64,000 nt of DNA from an uncultured Clostridia bacterium. GTDB taxonomy: Bacteria > Bacillota > Clostridia > Christensenellales > CAG-314. This document shows, one piece after another, positions 1-8,987 of the stretch. How positions within the stretch are numbered: the stretch's first letter is position 1; each line of letters begins with the position of its first letter. Made by a program: the position numbers and the translations under genes. The stretch covers positions 32,049-96,048 of the forward strand of contig CALVWF010000007.1 in NCBI GenBank assembly GCA_944364615.1, given 5' to 3'. Below the pieces are notes generated by a model. It was not told where the DNA came from. It did not search any database and saw only the letters and a list, made by a program, of their open reading frames with translations.

Positions 1-442
1 CCAACAAACATCTGTATTTTTCCAACACGAAGTTGACGTCGTCGCTGTTGACTTCCACATCGATGCGCATCTTGAAGCCCAACTTTTCATCGGGACGCAC
101 CTGCAAGCGTCTGACCTTGATGCCTTCCACCAACGAACTGTCGGTGACGGCAATCTTTTTGATTACCCTGCCCGACGCTTCGGTGGATTTGCCCACATCG
201 GCGGTAAGCATTACGTAGCGCAGTACGTTTCTGTCACTGAACGCCGCGTAAGTGTTGTACGCCGCAAAAGCAAGATACAATCCTGAAAACACGCACACTA
301 TAACAAGCACTACTTTGCCTGCGTTGTCATTTGTCTGCAGTGTAGGAATATTGCCCAACGCCATCAACAAACTGATTACCGCAATTATAAGTGCGATGAC
401 AGTCTGCGCAACAAGTGCTATTTTTTCAATTGTCTTTTTCAT
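1..442 (-). CDS. AmaP-like Asp23-family membrane protein (3' end outside window)
   Basis: The minus-strand frame opens at an ATG at 442, six bases after AAGGAG (449-454), and runs off the left edge, so about 147 residues are visible. The start MKKTIEKIALVAQ leads into two membrane segments (about residues 8-30 and 42-65). A soluble part follows (about 85 onward) with the alternating pattern seen in Asp23/DUF322 domains. Two N-terminal helices plus an Asp23-like domain is the layout of AmaP, which anchors Asp23 at the membrane in Gram-positive bacteria. A sigma-A-type promoter lies upstream at 540-568. The family call rests on architecture; the missing C-terminus would decide it. Confidence 0.6.
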   Translation of the reverse strand, partial: MKKTIEKIALVAQTVIALIIAVISLLMALGNIPTLQTNDNAGKVVLVIVCVFSGLYLAFAAYNTYAAFSDRNVLRYVMLTADVGKSTEASGRVIKKIAVTDSSLVEGIKVRRLQVRPDEKLGFKMRIDVEVNSDDVNFVLEKYRCLL

Positions 443-539
443 AAAATACTCCTTGGCTGTTACGCCTGAATTGTTGTTATTTTATAGTATTGACATCTGT
501 CGCCGTAAAATACCGCAACGCACGATGTCGGTCAGTCAA

Positions 540-568
540 ATTGTATCAGTCCGAAGGCTTTTTGTCAA
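540..568 (-). promoter_or_regulatory. Sigma-A promoter for the AmaP-like gene
   Basis: Read on the minus strand there is TTGACA (568-563), 17 bases, then TACAAT (545-540). Transcription would start near 533 and give a leader of about 90 bases before the ATG at 442. Confidence 0.6.
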
Positions 569-683
569 GACCGCAACCGTTACAAGCGAAACAATTGCAC
601 CGTCTTTACGCAGGATGTTAAAACAGATGTAAAAAAAACCTCATTTTTTTGCTAAAAAAACGTAACTTTTTGTATTCTTTTCA

Positions 684-712
684 TTGCCAAAACCGTCAAA
701 ATGGTGTATTAT
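684..712 (+). promoter_or_regulatory. Promoter of tRNA-Pro
   Basis: TTGCCA (684-689), a 17-base spacer and TATTAT (707-712) end ten bases before the mature 5' end of the tRNA. Confidence 0.65.
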
Positions 713-722
713 ATTTAGGCAT

Positions 723-799
723 CTGGGTGTAGCGCAGTTTGGTAGCGCACAAGACTGGGGGTCTTGGGGTCGCAGGTTCAAGTCCTGTCACCCAGACCA
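723..799 (+). tRNA. tRNA-Pro (anticodon GGG), CCA encoded
   Basis: A full cloverleaf can be folded. The acceptor stem is CTGGGTG/CACCCAG with discriminator A796. The D arm is GCGC-AGTTTGGTA-GCGC. The anticodon stem CAAGA/TCTTG holds the loop CTGGGGG, giving anticodon GGG after T33. The T arm is GCAGG-TTCAAGT-CCTGT with a closing G-T pair. The 3' CCA is in the DNA at 797-799. It has its own promoter (684-712) and a strong terminator immediately after. Confidence 0.97.
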
Positions 800-803
800 A
801 TAA

Positions 804-846
804 AGACACGGCAACCGAGTAAATCTCGGTTGCCGTGTCTTTTTTG
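804..846 (+). terminator. Rho-independent terminator of tRNA-Pro
   Basis: A perfect 16-bp stem, AGACACGGCAACCGAG (804-819) with its complement at 825-840, has a five-base loop and is followed by a T run. Its right arm and downstream sequence recur at 1853-1900. Confidence 0.92.
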
Positions 847-862
847 TCGTGTTTTAATTTGT
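815..862 (+). repeat. 48-bp direct repeat, copy 1
   Basis: This 48-base stretch, covering the terminator loop, right arm, T run and the following TGTCGTGTTTTAATTTGT, is identical to 1853-1900. The copies are 1,038 bases apart and flank the SLOG-like and XRE genes. The pattern suits an insertion or duplication next to the tRNA gene. Confidence 0.9.
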
Positions 863-961
863 TCCTACTCATCAAAGTGCAAAGTAAAAACATTGCTCCT
901 CTATCTGTTTATACCCGATTACTTTCAGATTTTCAATTACAATACCGTTTGTATTTAAAAA

Positions 962-1443
962 TTACATTGCGTCAGGATGTCGAATACTTAGATAAAGTAT
1001 ATTTTTATGTTTTTTTTCGGCAAACTTAACCATTTGAAATGCACCGCCCCAATTGTGTTCCGTATAAGAAACAATAATATCTGCCTGCTCTACCATCCAT
1101 TCATTACGTTTCGCTATTGCAAATCTGTATGGCACGTTTTCAATAGACGGATACAACAAATGGTCATATTCAAGCATAAGGGCTTCTCTTTTTTCAAGCG
1201 ATATATTTAAATACGAACAACTAATACTTTCTCGCAATTTACACTCGGAAACAATTTACGGACTTTGTCAATAACGTGGGAAACAAGCAAATCGAACTTG
1301 CCGTAACCTCCGCAATAAAACTTAATTAAATAATTAAATTTTTTTCCTTTTTCAAAAATAGCCGTTAACGCTTCTGCAAGTTTTTCCGTTAATTCTTTTT
1401 CTTTGCCGTTTATATTTCTGTGTCCGCAAAAAACTACTGTCAT
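962..1443 (-). pseudogene. SLOG/DUF1273-like protein gene split by a frameshift
   Basis: The start is the ATG at 1443, preceded by AAGGAG at the right spacing. The first part begins MTVVFCGHRNINGKE, the usual opening of small SLOG-superfamily proteins related to DUF1273/YpsA, and stops after EKVLVVRI at 1207. The second half (from about 1225, SYLNISLEKRE through to IRHPDAM at 962) continues in another frame. It carries the family's typical segments YPSIENVPYRFAIAKRN and YTEHNWGGAF. Joining the two needs a one-base shift near 1210-1225. SLOG proteins bind nucleotides or related ligands; the role of this small branch is unknown. It is either a decayed gene or carries a sequencing error. Confidence 0.7.
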
Positions 1444-1572
1444 ATATCTCCTTATATTTGTATTATAGCATATTACTGAGCAAAAGCAAAGTAATACGCA
1501 TACGCTCAGTATATTTTTTTCATTTTGTTTTATACTCAATAAACACAGTTACAGACAAAGGAGATACTTGAA

Positions 1573-1812
1573 GTGACTCTTGCTGAAGCACTTGCCGCCC
1601 GAATAGACGAACTTTTGGAGCAAACAGGATTGACGCAATACCAACTTGCCAAACGGAGCGGTCTCGCCCAAACGACGATAGCCGACATCAGAAAAATGAG
1701 AAACAAGGGAACCAATATTCTGAATTTAAGCGCGATTGCACAAGGATTCGGAATGGATTTGCCACAATTTTTCAACTCTCCTCTTTTTTACGGAGAAAAC
1801 ATTTCAGATTAA
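1573..1812 (+). CDS. XRE-family helix-turn-helix regulator
   Basis: This 79-residue protein starts with GTG, nine bases after AAAGGAG (1557-1563). An XRE/Cro-type DNA-binding domain fills residues about 5-65. The helix-turn-helix is LTQYQLAKRSGLAQTTIADI, followed by the usual third and fourth helices ending in MDLPQFF. There is no partner domain. It lies divergently from the broken SLOG-like gene and inside the 48-bp direct repeats, so it is part of the small inserted segment. Its target is unknown; autoregulation in the short divergent gap is possible. Confidence 0.85.
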   Translation: MTLAEALAARIDELLEQTGLTQYQLAKRSGLAQTTIADIRKMRNKGTNILNLSAIAQGFGMDLPQFFNSPLFYGENISD

Positions 1813-1852
1813 AACGTCAGTATTTAAAAATTTTAATTTAGCATAGCACGGC

Positions 1853-1900
1853 CCGAGTAAATCTCGGTTGCCGTGTCTTTTTTGTCGTGTTTTAATTTGT
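1853..1900 (+). repeat. 48-bp direct repeat, copy 2
   Basis: Identical to 815-862. The left arm of the terminator is also partly present (CACGGC at 1847-1852, missing two bases relative to copy 1), so a shortened hairpin with a T run can still form after the XRE gene. Confidence 0.9.
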
Positions 1901-2198
1901 CACATCTGTCGGTAACGCTTTTACGTCACGCAAACGAAAATGCTTGTATGGCAGAAAAATGTCAGGAGGCGTCAATATCGCTGGTCAACCGCTCCTCAAA
2001 CAATACCATATGCCCTCCGAAAAGTTTGACTTGGTAAATTACGGAACAGACTTTCAAATTTGCTTAAGTGTTTAAAACTGTGTGTATATCCATTGCATAT
2101 AAATTATTCGTACATGCATATTTTCAGACGTCCGTAACGGTCTTATATCGGCAATATTATTTGTTACCGTTGCATTCAGCAACGTTAAAATTACAGGA
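1901..2198. other. Non-coding stretch
   Basis: I see no convincing gene, RNA or repeat here. The short open frames lack ribosome binding sites and known motifs. Confidence 0.5.
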
Positions 2199-2227
2199 TT
2201 GACTTTTGTGTATATTTTATATATAAT
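2199..2227 (+). promoter_or_regulatory. Sigma-A promoter for the small membrane protein
   Basis: TTGACT (2199-2204), 17 bases, then a consensus TATAAT (2222-2227). Transcription would begin about 50 bases before the ATG at 2282. Confidence 0.7.
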
Positions 2228-2281
2228 TAAAAAAGAACGGTACTCTGTTCTAAATTCGCAATTGTTGTAAGGAGGGACATC

Positions 2282-2650
2282 ATGACGTTTGCAAGACAAT
2301 TTTTCATACACATAGGGAACGTTATAACGGGTGACGGCAAAAAACGCATTCTGTACTCGATAGTCAATATAGTTTTCATGGCGCTGGCTGTACTGGCGAC
2401 GTGGGGCGTAATGAAATCATGGGACATAATGTTTTCGCAAACTTTTATAGGCGGTTTGATTTTGTTGATAATATGTATTGTCTTCGCTCTTGCCAGCATC
2501 GTAAACGGAGTAATAGGACAGATTGTGCTTATAGTTTGCGCGCTTATATCGTTGGGGGACAAAGAACAGCGTGCACCGTGTGCAGTTGCTCTAGTGATTG
2601 CACTGCTGTCCGTTGCCGCGCTCGTCGTCACGGTAATACTTATTATTTGA
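2282..2650 (+). CDS. Small four-helix membrane protein, unknown
   Basis: A 122-residue protein with ATG after AAGGAGGGACATC. The first 22 residues are polar and basic. Four hydrophobic helices then follow, at about 25-45, 50-70, 72-90 and 100-122, with short loops. I recognise no family motif. It has its own promoter and is followed by the C69 dipeptidase gene after about 105 bases. No function can be assigned. Confidence 0.75.
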   Translation: MTFARQFFIHIGNVITGDGKKRILYSIVNIVFMALAVLATWGVMKSWDIMFSQTFIGGLILLIICIVFALASIVNGVIGQIVLIVCALISLGDKEQRAPCAVALVIALLSVAALVVTVILII

Positions 2651-2755
2651 CTTTCTTTTACCATTAATCGCAAACAGATATTTACATCGCACAAATATTG
2701 CGGAAAAATATACTGTATAAGACCGTGAGCCGTAAAAGGTAAAAGGAGATTGAAT

Positions 2756-3991
2756 ATGTGTGACACAATGCTCATAAAGCGTGACGGCAAAATGTTTTTC
2801 GGCAAAAACAGCGACAGATCTCCCAACGAAGCGCACCTGATGTTGCGTGTGCCCGCTAAAGACTACAAACAGGGAGAAATGGTAAGGACAACCTACATAC
2901 AGATACCGCAAGCGCAGCACACTTACTCCTGCGTACTGCTCAAACCGCACTGGATATGGGGAGCGGAAATGGGCTGGAACGAATACGGGCTCAATATAGG
3001 CAACGAAGCGGTGTTTACAAAAGTAAAAAGGGAATCTTCCAACGGACTTATAGGAATGGATCTTTTAAGACTTGCTCTTGAAAGATGTCGTACGGCGCAG
3101 GAAGCGACAGATCTTATAGTCAGTCTCATAAAAACTTACGGCCAGGGCGGAAACTGCGGATTTGACAAAAAATTCTACTACGACAACGCCTTTCTGATTG
3201 CGGACGGCAAGGATGCGTTTATTCTGGAAAGCGCTGGTCGCAACACAGCGGTAAAGAAAGCGGACGACATAACCGCCATTTCCAACTGTCTGAGTATACG
3301 AAAGGATTACTCGGGGAACGAGCAGTCGGAAACGGATTTTAAAAGGAAGTACCAAAACAACCTGTTTACCAAAGTGGCGGGTGCGGAACGGCGCAAAGAA
3401 ACCTCTTTAAAGATACTGTCGCAAAATGGCACCCCCGTCGGTTTGCTGCTGATGCAGGCACTGCGCAGTCACGCAGACACTAACGTTACCCCCTGCACTG
3501 CTTCCACTTCCAGCGTGTGCATGCACGCCGGCAATATGTTCGGAGATCACACAACAGGCAGTTACTGCGGCGAAATAAACAAAGTCTACTTCGTTACGGG
3601 CAGTTCGATGCCCTGTCTGTCCATTTACAAACCTCTGTCGGTGCGTGCGTCCGTTCTTCCCACAGACGAACATCAGGCATTGAAGTACTGGGTACAACGC
3701 GAATTGATAAACAGACATCTGATGAGCGGAAACATTGACAAAGACGATTATTTACGGCGTGCAAGCGCACTTCAACGGCAATTTACCGATATGGCGGCGC
3801 AATGCAAAACGCAGCAAGAACTGGAAAACGTTTCCGAACAGTGTTTCCTTACGGAACAGCAATTTGTGGACGACCTGCTAAAAAGCGTGCGTTTTTTGCC
3901 ACTTAAAATAAAGGGCAACTTCTATTTTACCCGTTACTGGGCTAAAAAGAACGAAAAATTCAAAGCCCTCTACCATACCGAAATGCTTTGA
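2756..3991 (+). CDS. C69-family dipeptidase, secernin-like
   Basis: Ntn-hydrolase-type peptidase of about 411 residues. The ATG at 2756 is chosen over an in-frame TTG at 2750 because it puts Cys at position 2 (MCDTML), where the catalytic N-terminal Cys of family C69 must lie. AAAAGGAG sits seven bases upstream. The segment MFFGKNSDRSPNE matches the family's FGKNSDR motif, and GAEMGWNEYGLNIGNEAVF matches the conserved middle region. No signal peptide is present, so it should act in the cytosol on dipeptides. It is most like the secernin branch, whose substrates are poorly known. Confidence 0.85.
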   Translation: MCDTMLIKRDGKMFFGKNSDRSPNEAHLMLRVPAKDYKQGEMVRTTYIQIPQAQHTYSCVLLKPHWIWGAEMGWNEYGLNIGNEAVFTKVKRESSNGLIGMDLLRLALERCRTAQEATDLIVSLIKTYGQGGNCGFDKKFYYDNAFLIADGKDAFILESAGRNTAVKKADDITAISNCLSIRKDYSGNEQSETDFKRKYQNNLFTKVAGAERRKETSLKILSQNGTPVGLLLMQALRSHADTNVTPCTASTSSVCMHAGNMFGDHTTGSYCGEINKVYFVTGSSMPCLSIYKPLSVRASVLPTDEHQALKYWVQRELINRHLMSGNIDKDDYLRRASALQRQFTDMAAQCKTQQELENVSEQCFLTEQQFVDDLLKSVRFLPLKIKGNFYFTRYWAKKNEKFKALYHTEML

Positions 3992-4258
3992 CGTTTGACG
4001 GTGCACTCTTAAAAAAGTTTGTTAATTAACCGCAAAAGGGCATCAGACCTCAATTTCCCCGAGATGCGCATTACAGCAAAGGCTCGTCACCCCTGTGTAT
4101 TTCAATTAATAAATTTCAATTTGTTTTTCCCGACTTTTACCGAATTTTTCTGTACGTCGGGGAAAATTGCTGTCAGTCGGCATAAGTATCACGCAACGCC
4201 CGTAAGGCGCTCGCTCCGCAAAACGAAAGATTTTGTACTTGCCCGACGGGCATTGCTC
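3992..4258. other. Non-coding stretch
   Basis: No gene with a ribosome binding site is visible. The right end leads into the promoter at 4259. Confidence 0.5.
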
Positions 4259-4287
4259 TTGACACATTGACGACAGACGTTTATAAT
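4259..4287 (+). promoter_or_regulatory. Consensus sigma-A promoter for the Ig-like lipoprotein
   Basis: TTGACA (4259-4264), 17 bases and TATAAT (4282-4287): both hexamers are perfect. The expected leader is about 64 bases. Confidence 0.8.
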
Positions 4288-4357
4288 TGTTAATTACACT
4301 GTTTATATAATTTTTAAACATACGGTTAAAACAACTGACCGTAACACGGAGCAATAT

Positions 4358-6025
4358 ATGACTACTAAAAAAATCACCACGGCAATCTGTCTTATACTGG
4401 CATTGTGCATTTTCAGCGGATGTTCATTTTTTTCCCCGGAAAAAGACAACGCCATCATTTCAAAGGGGAGCGTAAACATCATTCCCGAAAGTTGTACCGT
4501 CAACGTAGGCGAAACATTGCCGTTGGAATACGAAGTTTCTCCGTCACTGGCAGACGATCTTGTCTGGTCGGTGGTCGGAGGCGACTATGTCACCGTTTCG
4601 CAGACAGGCGTAATTTCCGCCGTAAAAGCGGGAATGTGTATGGTCGTCGCCAAAGCGCAGGATTACAGCGACACCGTAACCGTCAACGTTGTGGAAGACA
4701 ACAACTATCTTAAATTTGTTCAGTCCAACAAAGTAATAACGGTTGGCACTACGTACAAACTGGAATACACTGCGACAGAGGGAGTTCCGGACAAAATGCA
4801 ATGGAGCGCGTCTAACGGCAACGTCACCGTTACTCAGGAAGGAATAGTAACGGCAGTAAGCGCAGGACAGTGCGTCGTTACCGTCACGGCTGGAAAGTAC
4901 AGCGCAAGCATAGAAATTGTAGTTACCGAAAACACCGAATCGGAACAGTCCATTGAACTTGTAATAGAAGAGGACAAACTGTTCAAAGGAGACCGTCTGC
5001 AAATGGATGCACAGTTTGTTTCCGAAAACGTTGACAATGCAAACGTAAGCGCTTTCGAATACGAAATCGTGTCGGGCGAAAACAACGCAACGGTAACGAA
5101 GGATATTCTTACGGGAACGCAGACCGGTACCGTAACGGTACGTGCGACATACGGAAATTATTTCAGCAACGAGGTAGAAATCGAAATTCTGGATCCAGAT
5201 GCTGTTACGGATCCTTATGCAAGCGTGTCGGAATACGAATTTTATCTCAACTACACTCCCGCCGACAGTAGCGTGGACGCTTATTTCCGTTCGCAGCACG
5301 GGTTTATGTCGGGAGATATTGCCCAACAGGATCAGGAACCTACCGTTTCCTCTTCACGTCCCGAGTCGGACGGTCTGTACGTACGCAATACCGCCAGTCT
5401 TTATTCTGAAGACGGTACAACGTACTATATTTTTGACACCCAAGGAAACATCGTCAACGCCGTATATAAAGGAGGAGCCTATGTCACGCTGGAAGAAGTT
5501 GCGGCTTACCTGTTTGCATTCGGAGATATACCCGCAAACTACACCGAAAGCAAGTACACAAGCCCCTCTACAAGTGTGTGGGGCGAGTACCTGAGACTCA
5601 ATCACACCTACTTCAGCGGAGACACGGACAAATATCCCTACGAACCGATTTTGCCCGACATCAGCGGTTGCGGCGGAGACCTCGATTACTACGAACTGGA
5701 CATAGGTACCACGGGTACAGACTGCGACCCAGCCTATCCCGCGAAAATATACAATGACGGCAAATCCATTACACGCGGAGCGGCACGCATAGTTTATACG
5801 AGATACGACGCAAACAACAGCGAAATAGACGACATAAACGAAAAATATCTGTTCTACACCTACAATCACTACAACGATTTTCAGGAATATCTGAACTACG
5901 AAGGCGGATGGGGAGAAATGTTCGGAAACATTACGGGGGGAGGAACTATTTCCAGCAAGGTGGATTACAACCCCACACCGTACGTTCCCACTGCCCGCCA
6001 GGACTTCTTTTACTACGGTCTGTAA
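4358..6025 (+). CDS. Surface lipoprotein with Ig-like domains and a possible barnase-like C-terminus
   Basis: A 555-residue protein. The start MTTKKITTAICLILALC leads to the lipobox-like FSGC, which predicts a lipid-anchored exported protein. Residues about 45-115 and 116-190 are two BIG2-type Ig-like repeats (VSQTGVISAVKAGMCMVV and VTQEGIVTAVSAGQCVVTV). A third, weaker one lies at about 195-280. The last 250 residues resemble the secreted barnase-type ribonuclease fold: YVTLEEVAAYLFAFGDIPANY near the start of the domain, a later RIVYTRYD strand, and YTYNHYNDFQEYLNY where barnase has its DHY-x-F ending. Nuclease activity is inferred only. The gene has its own consensus promoter and a strong terminator, so it is probably monocistronic. 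Confidence 0.75.
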   Translation: MTTKKITTAICLILALCIFSGCSFFSPEKDNAIISKGSVNIIPESCTVNVGETLPLEYEVSPSLADDLVWSVVGGDYVTVSQTGVISAVKAGMCMVVAKAQDYSDTVTVNVVEDNNYLKFVQSNKVITVGTTYKLEYTATEGVPDKMQWSASNGNVTVTQEGIVTAVSAGQCVVTVTAGKYSASIEIVVTENTESEQSIELVIEEDKLFKGDRLQMDAQFVSENVDNANVSAFEYEIVSGENNATVTKDILTGTQTGTVTVRATYGNYFSNEVEIEILDPDAVTDPYASVSEYEFYLNYTPADSSVDAYFRSQHGFMSGDIAQQDQEPTVSSSRPESDGLYVRNTASLYSEDGTTYYIFDTQGNIVNAVYKGGAYVTLEEVAAYLFAFGDIPANYTESKYTSPSTSVWGEYLRLNHTYFSGDTDKYPYEPILPDISGCGGDLDYYELDIGTTGTDCDPAYPAKIYNDGKSITRGAARIVYTRYDANNSEIDDINEKYLFYTYNHYNDFQEYLNYEGGWGEMFGNITGGGTISSKVDYNPTPYVPTARQDFFYYGL

Positions 6026-6138
6026 CGTAAATTAACGATATATGACTAAATTTGCCTCAAAAAAGTAAAACATTTGTTTTCGCTTTGTAACGATCCGAAG
6101 ACAAAACGCGGTATACGACGTAATCGGAAATACATTGC

Positions 6139-6176
6139 AAACGGCGCAGAGTAGTCGAGTACTCTGCGCCGTTTTT
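6139..6176 (+). terminator. Rho-independent terminator
   Basis: A 15-bp stem, AAACGGCGCAGAGTA (6139-6153) with its complement at 6160-6174, and a six-base loop, ending in a T run. It lies about 115 bases after the lipoprotein gene. Confidence 0.85.
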
Positions 6177-6593
6177 ACTTGTGAATTTATTTGTAAAATT
6201 GTGCGCTTACAGGTTTGTAATTGCCCTGTTTATGGGTGTTTGCGTTCCGTGCGAAACGCCCGAATGTCAACAAACAGTATGTCCGGACGAGTTTTAACAA
6301 ATTAATTTACTATACACTATACCCCTTTGTCTGACCTTCTTTACACGACGCAAAAACGCACCCGAAGGTGTTTAACGGGCGCATCTGCCCTTTTTCAGAA
6401 AAGAAATTGTTGCTTTTCAATATAAAAATTCGTCGGACTCAAGCGGAGAAACGACTGACGGCGCTTTAAATTTTTTCGAACAACAGATTTATTTTTTACA
6501 AATGGGAAATGCCGCCACGGATAACGGCTGTCCGACTGTAGAATTTATCTGTACGGTTAACCTTCAAATAAAGTATATATTACTTAACATGAC

Positions 6594-6625
6594 AATACCC
6601 CGCAAACAAGTGTTTGCGGGGTATT
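6594..6625 (-). terminator. Hairpin downstream of desulfoferrodoxin
   Basis: AATACCCCGCAAAC pairs with GTTTGCGGGGTATT (14 bp). On the minus strand it falls 34 bases after the stop codon. It has no long T run, so it may be a weak terminator or a transcript-end stabiliser. Confidence 0.5.
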
Positions 6626-6658
6626 CATATAAAGTATATGCCCGTTACAAATGGTTAA

Positions 6659-7039
6659 TTACACTTCCGCTTTCCACAATCCGTGCAGATTGCAGTAAGC
6701 GTAAACCGCTTCGGCATTGTCGCCGTCGCACAACTTAAAACACGCGAAGGGTTTTTGCCCTGCCTTCAATGTCTTCAACTGGCAACCTTGCTCCGTCTGT
6801 AAAGCAATCCACTGTATAAAGTGTTCTTCCGCCATCGGGTGTTCCGCCGAACCGACATTGACCTTAACTTCGCCGCCTTCCGCCGTGCACACGGGAATGT
6901 GTTTTTCCGCAGACGCTTCCACCGTACCTGCAACAAGTTCCGTCATTTTCTGTCCGCAACAGAATACGGGGACGCCTGTGTCCTTGACCATTGCGATAAT
7001 ATTTCCGCAATGCTCGCACCTGAAAAATCTCAATTGCAT
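6659..7039 (-). CDS. dfx: Desulfoferrodoxin (two-iron superoxide reductase)
   Basis: Reduces superoxide to hydrogen peroxide without making oxygen, a typical defence of anaerobes. It has 126 residues from the ATG at 7039, chosen for AAGGAGG five bases upstream; an upstream in-frame start at 7093 has none. The N-terminal desulforedoxin iron site is complete: Cys8, Cys11, Cys27, Cys28. The reductase site is also present: EKH (45-47) with His47, His67 and His73 (AEHPMAEEHFIQW), and the late CNLHGLW supplying the Cys and His ligands. It is the second gene after the flavoprotein remnant, a common pairing in oxygen-defence operons. Confidence 0.95.
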   Translation of the reverse strand: MQLRFFRCEHCGNIIAMVKDTGVPVFCCGQKMTELVAGTVEASAEKHIPVCTAEGGEVKVNVGSAEHPMAEEHFIQWIALQTEQGCQLKTLKAGQKPFACFKLCDGDNAEAVYAYCNLHGLWKAEV

Positions 7040-7093
7040 ATTATCCTCCTTGACTGTACCTTTGTTTTTTAAAGGGTACAGCACTAAATTCAT

Positions 7094-8455
7094 TCAGAAG
7101 TCAGTATTTCCTTTCCGTGCTTCTTCTATAACTTTACGGTAAGGTGCTATGATAAAATTGTTCATTTTGCCCTTCAGTTTTTTCTGCACCGACGGCATTG
7201 CCATAAGAGAACCGGCAAGTTTCATCTTGAATATAAACGCCCTGCGTTTCTGCGGAAAATCGTAAATGCCGTTTTTCTTGTAAAACTTGTGGTCTGCCTT
7301 CATTATTCCCTGCATCAGGTAAATGAGATCGCGAAATATCTTCATTCCTCCCACACCGTAGAAATTGGCGGTGCGACTGAGTTTGTTGTTTATGGCAAAC
7401 GCCAGATTGTCGGCAATGGCTTTCAACCGAGCGGAAGTATTTTCCTCATCGGTCGCCACACCGCACAGATAGTTTCCGCCAACTTCGCTGCGTGCTTCGA
7501 CAAGTGTTCTTAAATTGTCTTCGTAGCGGTAGTTTCCGCTGATTATATACGCCATGGGAGTACCGTGAGTAACCGTTCTGTGCCCGTTGCAGAACTGCCT
7601 GTCGTCATAACACTTGAACACCGAACCCGTATAGTGATCGGAAATTGTAAAAGCGTAAACTATAGCGTCCGCTTTCTGAATCTCGTTGCGCAGAAACTCG
7701 TCAAATCCGTCTTTATATACGCACTTACCCGTTACGGCGCATCCGAAACATCCAAGGCATCCTCCCGAAAAGGCAAAGTCGCACAAATTGATGACTCTGC
7801 TGTTAAAGGGCAACGCACGGCGGAAATCTTCAATCATATTGTTGAGATTTATGTCGTCTTTAGCGCAATTGGTAACTATTACAACGTCCTTAAAACTGTT
7901 TTTGGAAACATCTTCAAGCACGGGCAGGTAAGTTTTCTTTTCCTCAACGGGAGGCAGCGGAGGCGTACATTCGAACAGTTTGTGTTCGTGACTGAATATC
8001 AACTGTTTAAAAAACATTTCCGCCTGTTTACGTCCCTCTTCCGACAGCAGATCTTCCATATCGGCGGAAAGTCCTTTTACCACGTTCATTCCCATGTCGA
8101 AACAGTTTTCCTCTATATACCTGTGTGCGGTGACGTCGTAAAAGTATTTGGAAGTGGTTATCTGCGACGCGGTTTTACCACTGAGATCCACTCCGTCCGC
8201 CTTTATCAGTTCTATGAGTCTGTGCATCTGGTAGGGCGCGATAAAAGTATATACGGGGTAGCAAAAAAGTATAAGTTGTGCCTTCTGCAATTCCTCGCGG
8301 AAGGGAGAAAAATCCTTTTCGTAACTCTTTATACGTTGTCCGACGTCTAAAATGGAAAATGTATGTTCGGGATTTTTCGCCTGTAAATACAATGCGGTCT
8401 GCAATGTAGTACTGTTGGAACCTTAGGGACTGCCGTTTAATACAAGAATATTCAT
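7094..8455 (-). pseudogene. Tandem flavodoxin-fold NAD(P)H:FMN reductase, interrupted by in-frame TAA
   Basis: Reading from the ATG at 8455 gives MNILVLNGSP, then TAA at 8425-8423, then GSNSTTLQTALYLQAKN and 430 further open residues. The stop falls exactly where this family has Lys or Arg in the FMN-phosphate loop GSPKGxxSTT, so one A-to-T change in AAG or AAA explains it. The first flavodoxin-like domain covers about residues 1-160. A second at about 180-340 carries GGCLGCFGCAVTGKCVYKD, the cysteine-rich signature of FMN reductase-like flavoproteins. A start at TTG 8404 would lose the FMN loop of domain one but keep domain two. Upstream partner of dfx. Confidence 0.75.
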
Positions 8456-8567
8456 AAAACTACCTTTTACCTATACCTATTTTAAAATTACGGTTGTACA
8501 GATGCGACAGCACCGCGACAGAACAATACATTTCTGCCGTCGAGCAACCGTAAAACCGCAATGTCCG

Positions 8568-8987
8568 TTACAGTTCGTCGTCGCAAATTATCTTTATACC
8601 GTTGTCCGACAGCAGTTGAGCGGTAACGCCGTTGCCGTCTGTCAGCCTTCCGCTGAAAGTTCCGTCGTATATTTTGCCGTAACCGCAGGATGGACTTTTA
8701 CTTTTCAGTACCGCAAAAGCGACATTGTTGCGCTTTGCAAGATCCAACGCGACTTCGGCGCCTTTTTTATACTGTTGTGTAATGTCGATGCCCTCTTTGG
8801 TAAGCACATTTCCACTCACTATTTCGCCGGCAGGTCTCGGAGTAGGCAGTCCTCCGTCACACTCGGGACATATTCCAACGAATTCGTACCCCTGCTCCGC
8901 CAACCGCAACACCTTGTCGTTACGGCAGTTGTCACCTTTATATCTGCAATCGTATCCCAACAGACACTTACTTACCAATATCTTCAT
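8568..8987 (-). CDS. DUF523 family protein
   Basis: A 139-residue protein starting MKILVSKCLLGYDCRYKG, the conserved opening of DUF523. Further family Cys-containing segments are VGICPECDGGLPTPRPA and LKSKSPSCGYG. The conserved cysteines suggest metal or iron-sulfur binding, but the biochemical role of the family is unknown. The start has an AAGGAGGT-type site upstream. It is divergent from the uracil permease gene, with the promoter of the latter in the gap. Confidence 0.92.
   Translation of the reverse strand: MKILVSKCLLGYDCRYKGDNCRNDKVLRLAEQGYEFVGICPECDGGLPTPRPAGEIVSGNVLTKEGIDITQQYKKGAEVALDLAKRNNVAFAVLKSKSPSCGYGKIYDGTFSGRLTDGNGVTAQLLSDNGIKIICDDEL

Larger units (their letters stand above)
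6026..6658. other. Intergenic region with two hairpins
   Basis: This stretch holds the terminator at 6139-6176 and the hairpin at 6594-6625, which serve the two converging genes. The open frame at 6502-6738 overlaps the end of the desulfoferrodoxin gene, lacks a ribosome binding site and is not credible. Confidence 0.5.

Noticed and set aside
6502..6738. 78-residue open frame
   Set aside because: Overlaps the end of desulfoferrodoxin, contains the 6594 hairpin and lacks a ribosome site.
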